Source: Aurantiacibacter marinus
GTDB lineage: Bacteria > Pseudomonadota > Alphaproteobacteria > Sphingomonadales > Sphingomonadaceae
Direction: 5' to 3'
DNA: 64,000 nucleotides
NCBI RefSeq assembly: GCF_001021555.1
Contig: NZ_LDCP01000002.1
Coordinates: 248,001 to 312,000 of the forward strand
Shown here: positions 31,503 through 41,672 of the stretch, piece by piece
How the letters are laid out: the number at the start of each line of letters is the position of its first letter
How positions within the stretch are numbered: position 1 is the stretch's first letter
The notes under the pieces: generated by a model
What the model was told of the DNA's origin: nothing
The model's database searches: none
What the model saw: the letters and a program-made list of their open reading frames with translations, nothing else
Position numbers and translations under genes: made by a program

Positions 31503-33284
31503 ATGCATACGAAAGTCGCAGTCTTGGGTATCGAAAACTCGCTTTCGGGCAAGGCCTGGCGCTGGCGCGGCGGAAATATGGAGATCAATGGAGGCATTGC
31601 CGGGCTGGAAGACGACATAACCACCCAGCTTCTACTTTCGCGCGGCGTCCCGCGTGAAGATCTGGACAAACATCGCCAGCCAAACTTGCGGTCCTTCTTG
31701 CCCGATCCTTCTGAATTTGCCGACATGGACCGCGCCGCGGAACGGATTGCGGAGGCAGTCATCGCAAACGAAACGGTCACTGTTTACGGTGATTACGATG
31801 TTGATGGTGCGACCAGTTCGGCCCTGCTGATCCGGCTTATTCGTATGCTAGGCCATGATGCCAGCCACTATATTCCGGATCGCCTGCTCGAAGGATACGG
31901 CCCAAGCGGCGAGGCTTTGCTGCGTATCGGGCAGGATGGATCGAGCCTGATCGTGACCGTCGATTGCGGAGCGATGGCGCATGAGGCGCTGGGCATGGCA
32001 CACGATGCAGGAATCGATGTCATCGTCGTGGACCATCACAAATGTTCCCCCGAATTGCCGCGCACATATGCGCTGGTGAACCCCAATCGTCTGGACGAGA
32101 GCGAAATCGGCGCAGAGCACGGTCATCTGGCCGCTGTGGGCGTGGCTTTTGTGCTGGCAGTGGCAATCGTGCGGACCTTGCGCCAACGCGGTTATTTCGA
32201 GGGAAAGCCAGAGCCGGATCTCATGTCGCTTCTCGATCTGGTGGCGCTGGGGACAGTGGCCGATGTAGCAGCGATTCGCGGTCTCAACCGTGCTTTCGTG
32301 GCCCAAGGGCTCAAGGTGATGGCCAAGCGTGCAAACACCGGCATGGCAGCACTGATCGATGTCAGCCGCCTGAAGGCCGCGCCAGCTGCAAGCGACTGCG
32401 GATTTGCGCTTGGCCCGCGCATCAATGCTGGTGGACGGGTCGGGGAAGCAACGCTTGGCGTCCGGTTGCTGACGACGGAAGATCCCGAAGAAGCCCGCGC
32501 CATTTCCGAACAGCTTTCGCGGTTGAACGAAGAACGCCGCGCAATTGAAGCTGCCGTGCAGGAAGCGGCCGAAGAACAGCTTGGTGCGCAGCACAATCGC
32601 CCCGTAATTGTCTGCTCAGGACGCGGCTGGCATCCCGGTGTGATCGGCATTGTTGCAGGGCGCATCAAGGAAAAATCGGGCAAACCGAGCGTTGTTATCG
32701 CGCTGGACGATGAAGCGGGCGAAGGCAAAGGGTCCGGACGTTCTATTCCTGGCGTCGATCTTGGTGCAGCCATCATCGGCGCGACTGCAGCGGGGTTGCT
32801 CGTCAAAGGCGGCGGGCATGCGATGGCAGCAGGGCTGACAATTGCAGAAGGCGGCGTCGATGCCTTTTCCGATTGGCTGGCTGAACATCTTGCAGGACCG
32901 GTAGCGCGCGCCAGCGCTGAACAGCAGATGGTGCTCGATCTGGCAGTGGCGCCGGGCGGCCTCACTCCCGAACTGGTCGATACGCTGGACGGTGCCGGGC
33001 CCTACGGCATGGGCTGGCCCGGTCCGCGAATCGCTGTGGGGCCAGTTTATCTTGTGAAGGCCGATATCGTTGGCACCGATCACTTGCGCGTCATTGCCGC
33101 TGGTAATGATGGTGCTCGCTTCAAGGCGATCGCATTTCGCGCCGCAAACAGCGACATGGGCCAAGCCTTGCTTCACGGCACCAAAGGACGAAAGCTGTGG
33201 TTGGCAGGGCGCGCGAAGATAGATGATTGGGGCAGCCGGCCCGCCGCAGAATTGCATTTGGAAGACGCGGCATGGGCAGATTGA
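31503..33284 (+). CDS. recJ: Single-stranded-DNA-specific exonuclease RecJ
   Basis: 5'-3' ssDNA exonuclease of recombination and repair, 593 residues. The DHH phosphoesterase motifs are VTVYGDYDVDGATSSALL, IVTVDCGAMAHEAL, VIVVDHHKC and LDLVALGTVADVAAI; the DHHA1 domain has HPGVIGIVAGRIKEKSGKPSVVIA, GSGRSIPGVDLGAAI and KGGGHAMAAGLT; a C-terminal OB fold follows. The ATG at 31503 follows AAGGTG. It is divergent from the hypothetical gene; the 217-base gap (31286-31502) is AT-rich and holds no gene I can support, and must contain both promoters. Confidence 0.96.
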   Translation: MHTKVAVLGIENSLSGKAWRWRGGNMEINGGIAGLEDDITTQLLLSRGVPREDLDKHRQPNLRSFLPDPSEFADMDRAAERIAEAVIANETVTVYGDYDVDGATSSALLIRLIRMLGHDASHYIPDRLLEGYGPSGEALLRIGQDGSSLIVTVDCGAMAHEALGMAHDAGIDVIVVDHHKCSPELPRTYALVNPNRLDESEIGAEHGHLAAVGVAFVLAVAIVRTLRQRGYFEGKPEPDLMSLLDLVALGTVADVAAIRGLNRAFVAQGLKVMAKRANTGMAALIDVSRLKAAPAASDCGFALGPRINAGGRVGEATLGVRLLTTEDPEEARAISEQLSRLNEERRAIEAAVQEAAEEQLGAQHNRPVIVCSGRGWHPGVIGIVAGRIKEKSGKPSVVIALDDEAGEGKGSGRSIPGVDLGAAIIGATAAGLLVKGGGHAMAAGLTIAEGGVDAFSDWLAEHLAGPVARASAEQQMVLDLAVAPGGLTPELVDTLDGAGPYGMGWPGPRIAVGPVYLVKADIVGTDHLRVIAAGNDGARFKAIAFRAANSDMGQALLHGTKGRKLWLAGRAKIDDWGSRPAAELHLEDAAWAD

Positions 33285-33364
33285 TGACGGTTTTCTTTCT
33301 AACCTTGCGTAACAGGCTTGACCGCCACGCGGGACCACCCTAAGTGCGCCCCTCCATCGCATGT

Positions 33365-33439
33365 GGCCCCTTCGTCTAGCGGTTAGGACGCGGCCCTTTC
33401 ACGGCTGAAACACGGGTTCGATTCCCGTAGGGGTCACCA
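33365..33439 (+). tRNA. tRNA-Glu (anticodon TTC)
   Basis: Full cloverleaf: acceptor GGCCCCT/AGGGGTC with one G-U pair, D arm AGCGGTTAGGAC, anticodon stem-loop CGGCC-CTTTCAC-GGCTG with anticodon TTC, T loop TTCGATT, discriminator A and an encoded CCA. A TTGACC at 33318-33323 with TAAGTG 17 bases later is a weak candidate promoter. Confidence 0.96.
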
Positions 33440-33570
33440 CCGATGGAGCGCCACCCTGGCGCAGCTTCCCCAGACCGCTGTTGAACAGTGCCGCGCGCCT
33501 CTCGGCGTGCAGAGGCATCGCCGCAAATATTTATGCGGCACCCAGTGGTGTTTGTCCCAAATCTGTGTCT

Positions 33571-34764
33571 ATGGCTGCCCTTATGCAGGAGCGCTTCGTT
33601 CCATCAGCGGGACTTTTTCTCGCAGGGCTTACCGGGGTGGCAATGCTTGTCGCCGGGGTTGGCGTATGGCTGGTTCTGGCCGTCGTTGTGGTTTGGTCTG
33701 CATCGTTCTGGATTGCCGCGCCGCCGCCGCCAGCTCGCACGGAAATCAAGGTTGACGGGCTGACGATCAGTCGCTCGGGCATGCGCGACCTGATCGAACA
33801 TTCAGGCCTTGCCATGCTGCTGATCGAGGATGACCGGATCATAGTGGCCAACGCCCAAGCGCGCGAAGAAATCGGCAAACATGTTATCGGACAAGATGCC
33901 CGTGTCGCATTGCGCCACCCGGCAGCAATCGATCTGTTGTCCCGTCCCGAAGGAGGTCACGCCGTCATCCAGGGGCTGACAGGGCCGCGCAGCAGCTGGC
34001 AAATGCAGATCCAGAAGATCGATCGCCGCTACAGCCTGGTGGAGCTTATCAATCGCACATCAGAAGCCGATATCAGCCGCGCGCATACCGATTTCGTGGC
34101 CAATGCCAGCCACGAACTGCGCACGCCGCTCTCCTCTATCATCGGTTATATGGAGACGCTGCATGACGAAGGTGACGCAGTCGGGCCGGAAAAAACCAGG
34201 AAATTCTACGGCACGGTCCTGCGCGAAGCACGCCGACTGCAGGCGCTGGTCGAAGATCTGATGTCCCTGAGCCGTGCCGAAGCAGAAAAGCACGATCAGC
34301 CAAGCGAAGAGCTCGATCTGGTGAAGCTTGTGAGCCAGGCGGCACGCGACGGCGCAGGCTTTAAGGAGCCTGGCCGTCTGGAACTCGAAATGCCGGAGGG
34401 CGCACTTACGGTACGCGGTGATCGCAACCAGCTGGAACAGCTTGTCCGCAATCTCGTCGACAATGGCATGAAGTACGGCGATGCCGACACTCCGGTGACT
34501 GTCAGAGTGCGGCGCGGTGAGCGTGCGATGGCGATCCTGGAAATCGCTGACCGGGGCGAAGGGATCGATGCCACGCATCTGCCGCACCTCACACGCCGGT
34601 TCTACCGCACAGATCCCGGTCGCAGCCGCGCGGTTGGCGGCACCGGACTTGGTCTTGCCATAGTCAAACATATTGTGGAGCGGCATCGCGGGCGACTGGA
34701 TATCGCAAGCATCAAAGGCACTGGCACTACTGTAACGGTGCGCTTGCCGGCGCTTTCGGAATAA
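33571..34764 (+). CDS. phoR: Phosphate regulon sensor histidine kinase PhoR
   Basis: A 397-residue membrane kinase. Two N-terminal hydrophobic segments (about 12-48) precede a PAS-like sensor region. The HisKA box FVANASHELRTPLSSIIGYMETL has the phospho-His at residue 181. ATP-binding boxes are LVRNLVDNGMKYG, ADRGEGI and GGTGLGLAIVKHIVERHRG. The organisation and the following porin-pstSCAB-phoU-phoB genes identify it as PhoR, which phosphorylates PhoB under phosphate starvation and is restrained by Pst/PhoU. I chose the ATG at 33571; 33583 is possible, and the frame's upstream TTG is unlikely. Confidence 0.92.
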   Translation: MAALMQERFVPSAGLFLAGLTGVAMLVAGVGVWLVLAVVVVWSASFWIAAPPPPARTEIKVDGLTISRSGMRDLIEHSGLAMLLIEDDRIIVANAQAREEIGKHVIGQDARVALRHPAAIDLLSRPEGGHAVIQGLTGPRSSWQMQIQKIDRRYSLVELINRTSEADISRAHTDFVANASHELRTPLSSIIGYMETLHDEGDAVGPEKTRKFYGTVLREARRLQALVEDLMSLSRAEAEKHDQPSEELDLVKLVSQAARDGAGFKEPGRLELEMPEGALTVRGDRNQLEQLVRNLVDNGMKYGDADTPVTVRVRRGERAMAILEIADRGEGIDATHLPHLTRRFYRTDPGRSRAVGGTGLGLAIVKHIVERHRGRLDIASIKGTGTTVTVRLPALSE

Positions 34765-34819
34765 GTTCCGCCAGCCTCGGCGCAAGCTGCGCCATATCTA
34801 TCCACAGGTCGGTTACGAA

Positions 34820-34837
34820 GAGTCACAAAACTGTCAT
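34820..34837 (+). promoter_or_regulatory. PHO box before the phosphate porin
   Basis: Two half-sites with exact 11-nt spacing, GAGTCAC and CTGTCAT separated by AAAA, match the PhoB-binding direct repeat. ACTAAT at 34846-34851, 8 bases later, can serve as the -10 element, as in Pho promoters where the box replaces the -35. A further CTGTCAC at 34856 is out of phase. Confidence 0.75.
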
Positions 34838-34902
34838 GCCGCGCGACTAATGGCGCTGTCACAGACTGGACGCGATCCAGTCACATGACGGGATTATTAC
34901 AT

Positions 34903-36282
34903 ATGAATCGAACCCCACTTCTCATTTCTGCGGCGGCGGTCGCGGTGTTTTCCGGCCCGGTGCACGCTCAATCCGCAGATGAGGTTGAGGCACTGCGCGC
35001 CCAGGTTGCGCAAATGTCTGCTCAGCTTGCAGAATTGAACGCGCGCCTCGACCAGGTTGAAACCGAAGTTGATGCCGTGCCTGAAGCTGTCGCGGTTGCG
35101 GTCGCAGCGGCGCCTGCGCCGGCGGTATCGCATCCCACCGTCACGGCCGGTTCGGCAACAGAAATCAGCATGGGTGCGGCGCCCGAGATCGAAAGCGACG
35201 ACGGTTTCTCTTTCAAGCCCTTCGGCCGCATCATGCTCGATGCGGGTTGGACCGCCCTGCCCGGCGGTCTTGGATTGGGCGACGGCTTCGACGCCGAAGC
35301 CCGCCGTGTGCGACTGGGCGTGCAGGGCGACATTCCCGGCGGCTTTGGTTACAAGATGGAAGTCGACTTTGCCGGTAATGAAGTGGTTATCACCGATGCA
35401 CTGATTGAATATGGCGCTGGCGATTTCGACATCACCGTGGGCCAGTTCAACAACTTCCAGTCCATGGAAGAATTGACGAGCAGCCGCTTTACCTCATTCA
35501 TCGAACGCGCAGCCTTCACCGATGCCTTCGGCTTTACCCGCCGCGCCGGTGTGGCCGTGGAATATGGTGGTGGCAATGTGCTGCTGCAGGGCGGCGTGTT
35601 CAGCGACAACCTTGAAGACCTGCCCGGAAGCGACCGCTGGAGCGTGGACGGCCGCGCAGTATTCTATCCCGAGGTTGGCGACACCCAGCTCCATTTCGGC
35701 GGATCTCTGCACTACGCCGAAATCGGCGAAGGCGAGACTGTCCGCTACCGTCAGCGCCCGCTGGTGCACTTCACTTCGAACCGCCTGATCAACACAGGCA
35801 GTTTCGGGGCGACCAGCGAGTTTGGTGCAGGCGTGGAACTGGCGGCTATCAAAGGCCCGTTCCACTTCGCGGCCGAGGGATATCGCCAGGAAGTTTCCGG
35901 TGTGCCGGCAATGCAGGATGCTGTCTTTCATGGCGGCTTCGTCGAGGCGGGCATGTTCCTCACATCCGGTGACAGCCGCGGATACAGCGGCGGCCGTTTC
36001 AACCGTACCCGGCCAAATACGCCAGTTGGCGAAGGCGGGATCGGGGCGGTCCAGCTCAATGTCCGTTATGACTATCTGGAACTGAATGATGCGGACGCCG
36101 GAATCGTTGGAGGAACACAGAACGGTTTCCTCACTTCACTGATCTGGACCATGACCGACTACACTCGCTTCCAGATCAACTACGGTCGGCTTGATTATAG
36201 CGACGCCGTGCTGGCACTGCCTTCCGGGGACAGTGATTACGGCGCCGACGTGATCGGCATGCGTGCAGAAATCGACTTCTAA
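34903..36282 (+). CDS. Phosphate-selective porin, OprO/OprP family
   Basis: A 459-residue outer-membrane protein with a signal peptide (MNRTPLLISAAAVAVFSGPVHAQ), a short N-terminal coiled coil (VEALRAQVAQMSAQLAELNARLDQVETEV) used for trimerisation, and a beta-barrel of the porin O/P family (FKPFGRIMLDAGW, ARRVRLGVQGDIPGGFGYKMEVDFAG, VTVGQFN-like segments, ending in GMRAEIDF). The PHO box upstream and its position between phoR and pstS indicate that it admits phosphate or polyphosphate during starvation. The ATG at 34903 fits the signal peptide better than one at 34885. Confidence 0.9.
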   Translation: MNRTPLLISAAAVAVFSGPVHAQSADEVEALRAQVAQMSAQLAELNARLDQVETEVDAVPEAVAVAVAAAPAPAVSHPTVTAGSATEISMGAAPEIESDDGFSFKPFGRIMLDAGWTALPGGLGLGDGFDAEARRVRLGVQGDIPGGFGYKMEVDFAGNEVVITDALIEYGAGDFDITVGQFNNFQSMEELTSSRFTSFIERAAFTDAFGFTRRAGVAVEYGGGNVLLQGGVFSDNLEDLPGSDRWSVDGRAVFYPEVGDTQLHFGGSLHYAEIGEGETVRYRQRPLVHFTSNRLINTGSFGATSEFGAGVELAAIKGPFHFAAEGYRQEVSGVPAMQDAVFHGGFVEAGMFLTSGDSRGYSGGRFNRTRPNTPVGEGGIGAVQLNVRYDYLELNDADAGIVGGTQNGFLTSLIWTMTDYTRFQINYGRLDYSDAVLALPSGDSDYGADVIGMRAEIDF

Positions 36283-36323
36283 ACGAGCAATCATCTACCC
36301 CTTCTGGTGGACAAGTCCGCGGT

Positions 36324-36341
36324 GTGACGCAAATCTGTCGC
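36324..36341 (+). promoter_or_regulatory. Probable PHO box before pstS
   Basis: GTGACGC and CTGTCGC, 11 nt apart with AAAT between, form a weaker PhoB direct repeat. TTTATA at 36348-36353 is well placed as a -10. It would give pstSCAB-phoU a promoter separate from the porin gene. Confidence 0.55.
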
Positions 36342-36395
36342 ATACGGTTTATACAGGCCCACCAGCACAACTTCTCTATCCAGAGGCAAATCACT

Positions 36396-37442
36396 ATGAA
36401 AAAGATTACCATTGCTGCTGTCGCGCTCGCCGCGACTGTTCTCACCACCGGATGCGAAGACAAGGTTGGCGGCGGCAACAGCCGTGACGCCATCCACGCT
36501 GTCGGCTCCTCCACAGTGTTTCCCTTCGCGCGCCGCGTGTCGGAACTTTTCACACGCGAATACACCGACTTCAATTCGCCCAGCATTGAATCGACCGGTA
36601 CTGGCGGCGGCATGAGCCTGTTCTGCAGCGGCGTCGGTTTTGACACGCCTGACTTCGCCAACGCATCGCGCCGCATGAAGATGGACGAATTCGAAACTTG
36701 CCAGGCAAACGGTGTTACCGAAATCACCGAACTGCAGGTTGGTATGGACGGCATCGCCATCGCTGCCGCACAGGGCGGTATCAACATGGATCTGACACCG
36801 GAAATCATGTACCGCGCACTTGCCGCCAATCCTTATGGCGAAGCGCAGACAGCCCAGAACTGGAATGATGTCGATCCATCACTCCCTGCTCTTCCGATCC
36901 TGGTTTATGGTCCGCCAACCACGTCCGGTACGCGCGACGCCTTTAACGAACTGATCATGCTGGCCGGTTGCGAAGCGAATGAAGAATTCGCCGCGACAGA
37001 AGAAGCTGATGAAGACGCATTCGAGCGGACGTGCACCGAATTCCGCAGCGACGGCAAGTTTGTGGAACAGGGCGAGCAGGATAACCTCACCGTGCAGAAG
37101 ATCGAAAGCGATCCGAATGCAGTCGGTATCTTCGGATATTCCTACCTTGAGGAAAATGCAGATCGCGTGCGCGGCCTGAACATCAACGGGGTTGAACCGA
37201 CTTACGAAAACATCGCCAGCTTTGCGTACCCCGGTGCCCGCCCGCTGTATGTCTATGTGAAGAAAGCCCACATTGGAATCATCCCTGGTCTTCAGGAGTT
37301 TCTGGCAACCTGGGTTGCGAACTGGGGAGAAGATGGCACACTTTCCGAGATTGGCCTTGTGACAAACCGTGGTGAGGTTATGGCGCAGATGACCACAGCG
37401 GTCACCGAATTGCCGAATCTGACGGCCGAAGACCTCCAGTAG
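36396..37442 (+). CDS. pstS: Phosphate ABC transporter substrate-binding lipoprotein
   Basis: High-affinity phosphate-binding protein of 348 residues. The signal peptide ends in a lipobox (MKKITIAAVALAATVLTTGCEDK), so it is anchored. Phosphate-binding signatures are AVGSSTVFPFARRVSELF, STGTGGGMSLFCSGVG, ELQVGMDGIAIA and YGPPTTSGTRDAFNELIM. Cysteines around residues 190-210 may form a disulfide. The ATG at 36396 follows AGAGGC; the frame's upstream extension covers the promoter. It is the first gene of pstSCAB-phoU. Confidence 0.95.
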   Translation: MKKITIAAVALAATVLTTGCEDKVGGGNSRDAIHAVGSSTVFPFARRVSELFTREYTDFNSPSIESTGTGGGMSLFCSGVGFDTPDFANASRRMKMDEFETCQANGVTEITELQVGMDGIAIAAAQGGINMDLTPEIMYRALAANPYGEAQTAQNWNDVDPSLPALPILVYGPPTTSGTRDAFNELIMLAGCEANEEFAATEEADEDAFERTCTEFRSDGKFVEQGEQDNLTVQKIESDPNAVGIFGYSYLEENADRVRGLNINGVEPTYENIASFAYPGARPLYVYVKKAHIGIIPGLQEFLATWVANWGEDGTLSEIGLVTNRGEVMAQMTTAVTELPNLTAEDLQ

Positions 37443-37459
37443 GAAACTGAGCACGCATC

Positions 37460-38845
37460 ATGTCACCAGTTCTACCGCTTCTCCTGGCCCTGGGCCTCGG
37501 GCTTGCCGGTTGGCTGGTGGCCCGTGCGCGCGCCTGGTCTTTTAAGCGAGCCGCCCCGGATGGGCGGCTCGCTGCACTTCCCAGCTACCATGCATGGTAT
37601 GCCGCCCTGTGGATCGCAGTGCCGCTGCTGGCGTTTTTCGTTGTCTGGGATTTTGTCTGTAGCCAGTTGATCGTGGCGCATGTTCTGGCCAGTCCGGAAG
37701 CGCAATCGTTGCCTGCATCGGGGCTGCTTCGCGACACCATCCTGAACGAAGCGTATGGCTTGGCAACGGGCGATGTGCAGCGCGCGATGAATGACCAGTC
37801 AAACGCTCTGGCCGTTCCTTTCCGAGAAGCTATTTCGCGGTACAATCTGTTCGGGATACTCATCGGTCTGGCGATCGCCGCAGCAGGTGCAACCTGGGCC
37901 TTTCTTCGGCTGAAGCCTGATTTTGCTGCTCGCACGAAGGTCGAACGGTTGGTGCTGCTCGCCCTGCTGCTGGCATCCATGGTCGCCATTCTTACGACGC
38001 TGGGCATTTTCCTGACGCTGGTGTTTGAAACCGTGCGCTTCTTCGGGATGGTTTCACCCATTGATTTCCTTTTCGGGACCCAATGGAATCCCGACCCGAT
38101 GAGCAATGCGACCAATCCCGATGGCGATCGGTACGGCGCTATTCCCCTGTTCTGGGGAACGCTTTTTATTGGCGCCATCATTGCGATGATCGTCGCCATT
38201 CCCCTGGGTTTGATGAGCGCAATCTACCTTACGCAATATGCCAATCCGAAGGTCCGCAGTTGGGTCAAACCCGCGCTGGAAATTCTCGCCGGTGTGCCCA
38301 CAGTGGTTTACGGCTATTTTGCAGCGCTCACGATTGCACCGTTTATTCGTGACCTTGCCACCTCCCTTGGCGCCAGCAATCCGTCCAGCGAAAGCGCCCT
38401 GGCCGCCGGCCTTGTTATGGGCGTGATGATTATCCCGTTCGTATCATCCATGGCAGACGATTCCATTGCTGCTGTTCCGCAGGCGATGCGCGATGGATCA
38501 CTGGCGATGGGCGCGACGACCAATGAAACCATCAGCCGTGTGCTTGTGCCTGCCGCACTGCCGGGCATTGTGGGCGGCGTTATGCTGGCGATCAGTCGCG
38601 CTATCGGCGAAACCATGATCGTGGTGATGGCGGCATCGACCGCCGCCAATCTTTCGGCCAATCCGCTAGATTCCATGACCACCGTGACCGTCCAGATTGT
38701 TTCACTGCTGACCGGAGAAGGCAGCTTTGATCACCCAGCTACTCTGGCCGCCTTTGCACTTGGTTTTGTGCTGTTCCTGGTAACTTTGGCGCTCAATTTC
38801 ATCGCTCTGCGCGTCGTAAAGAGGTTCCGCGAAGCTTATGAGTGA
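37460..38845 (+). CDS. pstC: Phosphate ABC transporter permease PstC
   Basis: Inner-membrane permease of 461 residues. The first 200 or so are an N-terminal extension with two to three helices and a periplasmic loop, longer than E. coli PstC. The transport domain (from about 230) has GTLFIGAIIAMIVAIPLGLMSAIYLTQYANPKVR, AGVPTVVYGYFAALTIAPF and the EAA-like loop AVPQAMRDGSLAMGATTNETISRVLVPAALPGIVGGVMLAISRAIGET. It overlaps pstA by 8 nt. Confidence 0.95.
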   Translation: MSPVLPLLLALGLGLAGWLVARARAWSFKRAAPDGRLAALPSYHAWYAALWIAVPLLAFFVVWDFVCSQLIVAHVLASPEAQSLPASGLLRDTILNEAYGLATGDVQRAMNDQSNALAVPFREAISRYNLFGILIGLAIAAAGATWAFLRLKPDFAARTKVERLVLLALLLASMVAILTTLGIFLTLVFETVRFFGMVSPIDFLFGTQWNPDPMSNATNPDGDRYGAIPLFWGTLFIGAIIAMIVAIPLGLMSAIYLTQYANPKVRSWVKPALEILAGVPTVVYGYFAALTIAPFIRDLATSLGASNPSSESALAAGLVMGVMIIPFVSSMADDSIAAVPQAMRDGSLAMGATTNETISRVLVPAALPGIVGGVMLAISRAIGETMIVVMAASTAANLSANPLDSMTTVTVQIVSLLTGEGSFDHPATLAAFALGFVLFLVTLALNFIALRVVKRFREAYE

Positions 38846-40097
38846 CACGGCCCCCGCCACCCCGCCAACGCGCACTCCCGTATTCGAAGCGCGCCTCAAG
38901 AAGCGTTATGCTGCCGAACGGCGGTTCAAGGCGCTTGGCCTCTCCGCAATTCTTTTCTCGATTGCGGTGCTATTGTTCCTGCTTGTGACAATGACGCTGA
39001 ATGGTTTCGGCGGCTTCCAGCGTGCAGAAATGAAGGTATCCGTTGATTTTCCTGCCATGGGAATGTCGCTCAACCCTTCCATTACTGATCCCGACGCCGC
39101 AGCCCGGTCCTTGCAAGGCCAAGGCCTGCCCGAATTTCTCGAATTTGCAGCAGAGGAATCGCTCGGTGCCGATGGGGCAGCGCAGCTCAATGGTGAAGCA
39201 TGGCGGATCGTGGCCCGCCAAATCGTTGCTGATCCCACTCTGCTCGACCGAGAAAATGCCTTCTGGCTGCCGACGAGTGAAGACCTTGCCAGCGCCTTTT
39301 CCGGCGACGGCAAAGCGGATCTGCAACCGCTCGCCGCGCAATTGTCTGATCGCGGCCTTCTGGATGAACGGTTCGATCCGGGCTTCCTGACCCGCGCCGA
39401 TGCAACCGACCCGCAGCTTGTCGGCATCTGGGGAGCGCTCAAAGGATCGATCCTGACGATGATCGTCACATTGCTGATCGCATTCCCGATCGGTGTCTTG
39501 GCCGCGCTGTACCTTGAAGAATATGCGCCGAAAAACCGTTGGACGGACCTGATCGAGGTTTCGATCAACAATCTGGCAGCTGTCCCGTCGATCATTTTTG
39601 GCCTGCTGGGCCTCGCCGTGTTTCTCGCGATCTTCCCGGCATATCGTTCGGCGCCGATAATCGGCGGCATGACGCTGGCGCTGATGACGATGCCGGTGAT
39701 CGTAATTTCGGGCCGTAATGCCATCAAGGCCGTGCCACCATCTATCCGTGATGGCGCGCTGGCGGTGGGTGCCTCGCCCGTGCAGGTCGTATTCCACCAC
39801 GTGCTGCCGCTCGCGCTGCCCGGGATTCTTACAGGGACCATCATCGGCATGGCCCGCGCGCTTGGCGAAACCGCGCCGCTGCTGCTTATCGGCATGCGCG
39901 CCTTTGTGTCTTCGCCCCCCTCCGGATTCACCGATAATGCGACCGTTTTGCCGATGCAGATATTCCTGTGGTCCGATGAAATCGACCGCGGGTTCGTAGA
40001 ACGCACCAGTGCGGCGATTATTGTGCTATTGATATTCCTCCTGCTGATGAATGGCCTGGCCATCTATCTGCGCAACCGCTTCGAGAAGAAATGGTAA
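38838..40097 (+). CDS. pstA: Phosphate ABC transporter permease PstA
   Basis: The second phosphate permease, 419 residues, again with a long N-terminal periplasmic insert after the first helix (about residues 55-190). The membrane domain shows [62 protein letters not shown] and the ATPase-contact loop [52 protein letters not shown]. It overlaps pstC and pstB, so the operon is translationally coupled. Confidence 0.95.
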   Translation: MSDTAPATPPTRTPVFEARLKKRYAAERRFKALGLSAILFSIAVLLFLLVTMTLNGFGGFQRAEMKVSVDFPAMGMSLNPSITDPDAAARSLQGQGLPEFLEFAAEESLGADGAAQLNGEAWRIVARQIVADPTLLDRENAFWLPTSEDLASAFSGDGKADLQPLAAQLSDRGLLDERFDPGFLTRADATDPQLVGIWGALKGSILTMIVTLLIAFPIGVLAALYLEEYAPKNRWTDLIEVSINNLAAVPSIIFGLLGLAVFLAIFPAYRSAPIIGGMTLALMTMPVIVISGRNAIKAVPPSIRDGALAVGASPVQVVFHHVLPLALPGILTGTIIGMARALGETAPLLLIGMRAFVSSPPSGFTDNATVLPMQIFLWSDEIDRGFVERTSAAIIVLLIFLLLMNGLAIYLRNRFEKKW

Positions 40098-40948
40098 TGC
40101 ATAGCGAACTTAACCCACCGACCGAGCCGGGCAGTCCATTGGCTGACCAAACGCAAGTTGGCGCTCCTTCCGCTGAAAATGTGGAATCGGCCAAGGTGAA
40201 GATGCGCGCGCGGGACGTTTCGGTTTATTACGGGAACAAGAAAGCTATCGACGAAGTTTCTGTCGACGTTTTCAGTGAATATGTGACCGCTTTCATTGGT
40301 CCGTCCGGATGCGGCAAATCAACTTTCCTGCGCGCTCTCAACCGCATGAATGACACGATCCCTTCCGCCCGCGTGGAAGGCACGATCGAACTGGACGGTG
40401 AAGATATCTATTCCAGCGGCATGGATGTGGTGCAGCTTCGCGCACGCGTCGGCATGGTCTTCCAGAAGCCCAACCCCTTTCCGAAATCAATCTACGACAA
40501 CGTCGCCTATGGCCCAAAAATTCACGGCCTGGCCGAAGGCAAGACAGAGCTTGATGCGATTGTCGAAAAGAGCCTTACCCGAGCAGGCCTGTGGGAAGAG
40601 GTCAAGGATCGACTGCAGGATTCGGGCACCGCGCTTTCCGGCGGACAGCAGCAACGCCTGTGTATTGCCCGCGCCATTGCCGTTGATCCCGAAGTGATCC
40701 TGATGGACGAACCATGTTCGGCGCTCGATCCGATCGCCACTGCGCGGATCGAGGAATTGATCGACGATTTGCGCGGCCGTTATGCGATCGTAATCGTTAC
40801 TCACTCAATGCAACAGGCTGCTCGCGTTTCGCAGCGCACTGCATTCTTCCATTTGGGCCACTTGGTAGAGTATGGACATACATCGGACATATTCACAAAT
40901 CCGAAACAACAGCGCACACAGGATTATATCACCGGCAGGTACGGATGA
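40091..40948 (+). CDS. pstB: Phosphate ABC transporter ATP-binding protein PstB
   Basis: A 285-residue ABC ATPase with a short polar N-terminal extension. Walker A is [11 protein letters not shown], the Pst-specific segment is [29 protein letters not shown], the signature is [16 protein letters not shown], Walker B is [23 protein letters not shown], and the H-loop is [28 protein letters not shown]. It overlaps pstA by 7 nt and phoU by 4 nt. Confidence 0.97.
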   Translation: MVMHSELNPPTEPGSPLADQTQVGAPSAENVESAKVKMRARDVSVYYGNKKAIDEVSVDVFSEYVTAFIGPSGCGKSTFLRALNRMNDTIPSARVEGTIELDGEDIYSSGMDVVQLRARVGMVFQKPNPFPKSIYDNVAYGPKIHGLAEGKTELDAIVEKSLTRAGLWEEVKDRLQDSGTALSGGQQQRLCIARAIAVDPEVILMDEPCSALDPIATARIEELIDDLRGRYAIVIVTHSMQQAARVSQRTAFFHLGHLVEYGHTSDIFTNPKQQRTQDYITGRYG

Positions 40949-41628
40949 TGGGAACCGACAACATGGACCACACGGTCAAAGCGTTTGACGATGACATCAC
41001 CAGGCTTCGCGGGCTTATCGCGGAGATGGGCGGTCTGGCTGAACTCGCGATCAGCGAAGCACTCAGTGCGCTGGTCAGCGGTGACGAGGATCTGGCGCAG
41101 CAAGTTATCGAACGCGATGTAAAACTCGACGCGCTCGAGGCAGAAGTTGACGCAATGGCGGTCAGGGTTCTCGCCCTGCGCGCGCCGATGGCCGCCGATC
41201 TACGAGAAATCGTTGCCGCGCTGAAGATCAGCGGCGTTATTGAACGTATCGGCGACTATTCCAAGAATATCGCAAAGCGCATTGGCCACATCGAAGGCCG
41301 CAGCAAGTTTGAACCTCTCACGCTGCTTCCCGCCATGGGCGAAGTCGCGGCAGAGATGGTCCATGATGTCCTGACAGCTTATGCCGCACGCGATCCGGTA
41401 ATGGCGCGTGAAGTAATCGAGCGTGACGCGAAGGTCGATGCCTTTTACGACAGCATTTTCCGCAATGTCGTCAGTCACATGGTCGAAAACCCGGCAACGA
41501 TCAGCTCCGCCGCGCAATTGCTGTTTGTCGCTCGCAATATTGAACGGATTGGCGACCATGCGACGAATGTTGCAGAAATGGTCCATTACTCGGCAACCGG
41601 CACCTATCCGGACGATATCGAAAGATAG
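40945..41628 (+). CDS. phoU: Phosphate signalling protein PhoU
   Basis: A 227-residue protein made of two three-helix repeats with metal-binding acidic motifs ([16 protein letters not shown] and [16 protein letters not shown]) and [41 protein letters not shown]. PhoU connects PstSCAB activity to PhoR and holds the regulon off when phosphate is plentiful. The start ATG overlaps the pstB stop as ATGATG; in-frame ATGs at 40948 and 40963 are alternatives. Confidence 0.95.
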   Translation: MMGTDNMDHTVKAFDDDITRLRGLIAEMGGLAELAISEALSALVSGDEDLAQQVIERDVKLDALEAEVDAMAVRVLALRAPMAADLREIVAALKISGVIERIGDYSKNIAKRIGHIEGRSKFEPLTLLPAMGEVAAEMVHDVLTAYAARDPVMAREVIERDAKVDAFYDSIFRNVVSHMVENPATISSAAQLLFVARNIERIGDHATNVAEMVHYSATGTYPDDIER

Positions 41629-41672
41629 TATTGCGCTGCCGCATGACTGCTGGCGAGAACATTGCAACAATA

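Noticed and set aside
33481-33570. TTG start 30 codons upstream for phoR
   Set aside because: The added residues do not resemble a kinase N-terminus and follow directly on the tRNA-Glu gene; ATG 33571 fits the membrane helices.
34856-34862. A third CTGTCAC half-site near the porin PHO box
   Set aside because: It is 25 nt from the previous half-site, out of the 11-nt phase needed for a PhoB repeat.
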